Assembly: GCA_963717085.1 (NCBI GenBank) | Contig: CAVQVM010000014.1 | Coordinates: 51,796-115,795 of the forward strand | Direction of reading: 5' to 3' | Source: DASQUK01 sp963717085 | GTDB taxonomy: Bacteria; Actinomycetota; Acidimicrobiia; Acidimicrobiales; VFJN01 | Length of the DNA: 64,000 bases | In this document: positions 62,681 through 64,000 of the stretch, piece by piece | Layout: each line of letters opens with the position of its first letter | How positions within the stretch are numbered: position 1 is the stretch's first letter | Translations under genes and position numbers: made by a program | Notes under the pieces: model-generated | Told to the model about the DNA's origin: nothing | Databases searched by the model: none | The model's input: the letters and a program-made list of their open reading frames with translations, nothing else

Positions 62681-63238
62681 TCAGGACGCCTCGTCGGCCG
62701 GTCCGGAAACGGGGATGCCCAGCGTCTCGGCGTAGGCCTGGTTGAGGTCGTCCCACCCGTAGTTGCGGGCGTCCTCACCCCGGATCGGACCGAACGGCGT
62801 CCCGTCCAGCAGGAGCTCGGTGACGACGAGGCAGATGTGCCAGCCGGCGGCAACCTTGGGCACCCAGTCGCGGTCCTCGATCGTGTGCTGCAGGATGAGC
62901 CGGGTCCCCCGCTCCGTCGGTGCCAGCTCCCAGCGCAACAGGTCCTTCCCCCACGTGTACTCCAGAACCGTCGGCGGTTCGGCGCGGCTCACGGTGGCTG
63001 GGAGGTCCTCGGCGACATCGCCATCAATCATCGTCAGCGTCGCCTCTCCCGGCCGCCCGAGGTCGCGGTCGGTGGTGAACGGCGACCACTCCCGCAGCTG
63101 CGCGGGGTCGGTTAGCGCCGCCCACACCTTGTCCGGCGGATGGTGCAGGTCACGGACGAACACGAGGGTCCAGCGGCCGCCGCTGGGTCGGATCTCGACG
63201 TGGGCCAGCGGCCCGGGCTCGAAGGTCGTGCGGTTCAT
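62681..63238 (-). CDS. SRPBCC/AHSA1-type protein
   Basis: A 185-aa Aha1-like START-fold protein (LVFVRDLHHPPDKVWAALTDPAQLREWSPFTTDRDLGRPGEATLTMIDGDVAED...). It is coupled to the ArsR gene upstream on its strand by 4-bp overlap, the common ArsR-AHSA1 pair in actinobacteria. The ligand is unknown. It is convergent with yceI, and only 5 bp separate the stops. Confidence 0.9.
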   Translation of the reverse strand: MNRTTFEPGPLAHVEIRPSGGRWTLVFVRDLHHPPDKVWAALTDPAQLREWSPFTTDRDLGRPGEATLTMIDGDVAEDLPATVSRAEPPTVLEYTWGKDLLRWELAPTERGTRLILQHTIEDRDWVPKVAAGWHICLVVTELLLDGTPFGPIRGEDARNYGWDDLNQAYAETLGIPVSGPADEAS

Positions 63239-63573
63239 CGCTGCTCCTGACTGTCGGCATGCAGATCGGCCTGGCTGTCCAGATGACGCTCGAGGGCGTC
63301 GAGGTGGCGGGCCCAGAGGCGCCGATAGGGCTCGAGCCACTCGTCGAGCCGCTCGAACGGCGGGGCCTCGACCCGATAGATGCGGCGCTGTGCCGCTACC
63401 CGGCACGAGACGAAGCCGGCGTCCCGCAACACCTTCAGGTGCTTGGACATCGTCGGTTGGCTGACCGCGAGTGCATCGACGAGGTCGCCGACGCTGCTCT
63501 CCGACACGCACAGCTCGTCCAGGATCCGGCGCCGGGTCGGCTCGGCCAGCACGGCGAACGTGTCTGCGGGCAC
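63235..63573 (-). CDS. ArsR family transcriptional regulator
   Basis: A 112-aa winged-helix regulator (DTFAVLAEPTRRRILDELCVSESSVGDLVDALAVSQPTMSKHLKVLRDAGFVSCRVAAQRRIYRVE), lacking the usual CxC metal site, so it may sense a non-metal signal. The GTG sits just after the promoter, as expected for a leaderless transcript; upstream in-frame codons would give only a few more residues, MFCIRLDRHIRTRAYYS. It shares 4 bp with the SRPBCC gene it probably controls. Confidence 0.88.
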   Translation of the reverse strand: MPADTFAVLAEPTRRRILDELCVSESSVGDLVDALAVSQPTMSKHLKVLRDAGFVSCRVAAQRRIYRVEAPPFERLDEWLEPYRRLWARHLDALERHLDSQADLHADSQEQR

Positions 63574-63576
63574 GCT

Positions 63577-63608
63577 ATAATATGCTCTTGTGCGTATATG
63601 CCTGTCAA
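63577..63608 (-). promoter_or_regulatory. arsR promoter with operator dyad
   Basis: TTGACA (63608-63603) and CATATT (63584-63579) are an 18-bp-spaced -35/-10 pair on the minus strand, ending five bases before the GTG at 63573. Between and across them lies the imperfect dyad CATATACGC / GCATATTAT (63600-63577), AT-rich against the GC-rich surroundings and well placed for ArsR autorepression. Confidence 0.7.
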
Positions 63609-63667
63609 GACGTATACAGAACATCCGGGCACGGTGGTGCGACCGCTGCCGGTAACGTGGTGGTGAC

Positions 63668-64000
<333 letters not shown>

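Overview
The window is chromosomal DNA of a very GC-rich actinobacterium. The lineage markers are a WhiB protein, an MtrA/MtrB-like two-component pair, a Streptomyces-type conservon (sensor kinase, roadblock protein, DUF742 protein, small GTPase), a mycothiol-dependent isomerase family protein, a PimB-like mannosyltransferase, a DUF3040 protein near mraZ and a class A RNase P RNA. I lean towards an acidimicrobial or related deep-branching actinobacterium, but that is inference. No phage, IS element, CRISPR array, tRNA or rRNA was recognised.

Layout. 1-8230: the division and cell-wall (dcw) cluster on the minus strand, in transcription order mraZ, rsmH, ftsL-like, ftsI, murE, mraY, murD (cut by the window start). 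murF is absent between murE and mraY. The mraZ promoter carries GTGGRG boxes on a 10-bp phase. 8293-18381: lipoate ligase family protein, HNH nuclease, ROK kinase, a MoxR/DUF58/transglutaminase operon, DUF3040, DNA polymerase IV, NUDIX protein and a small membrane protein. 18553-27003: PIG-L deacetylase, threonine aldolase and inositol monophosphatase (divergent from one palindromic -10), a STAS-like protein, an MtrAB-like system followed by a frameshifted GerMN lipoprotein, a 6-phosphofructokinase with PPi-type signature, and glycerol kinase. 27108-30855: methyltransferase, a molybdopterin oxidoreductase with its flavin reductase, an ACT protein and a TetR regulator.

31053-40784 is the most unusual block: a long coiled-coil protein with an SMC-like tail, then a conservon that has two NIT-domain sensor kinases instead of one. 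The kinases share stretches of identical DNA, and the second carries a 30-bp in-frame minisatellite inside its ATP-binding domain. 40794-55894: aminotransferase, inorganic pyrophosphatase, second ROK kinase, a baeRF-like protein, ArsA-like ATPase with an SRPBCC partner, PimB-like glycosyltransferase, QueG, a Cys-rich small protein, a flavin disulfide oxidoreductase, a NYN-domain protein, an AsnC-type ligand-binding protein, TetR and TrpD. 55933-63573: WhiB, then a glycerol-lipid operon (GlpD, mycothiol-type enzyme, alkylglycerone-phosphate-synthase-like flavoprotein, FGGY kinase, YceI), an SRPBCC protein and its ArsR regulator. 63668-end: the 5' part of rnpB.

Two themes cross the window. First, many genes have no Shine-Dalgarno sequence but carry TANNNT 6-10 nt before the start codon, so they are probably leaderless. 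Second, there are several families of short dispersed repeats. One begins exactly at the TGA stop codon of four different genes. Another ends in a Shine-Dalgarno-like tail just before two start codons. A third is a small element bounded by inverted repeats with a core shared at two loci. Start codons were chosen by Shine-Dalgarno or -10 spacing, by overlap with the upstream gene, and by where family homology begins. Many ATG/GTG/TTG choices remain tentative.
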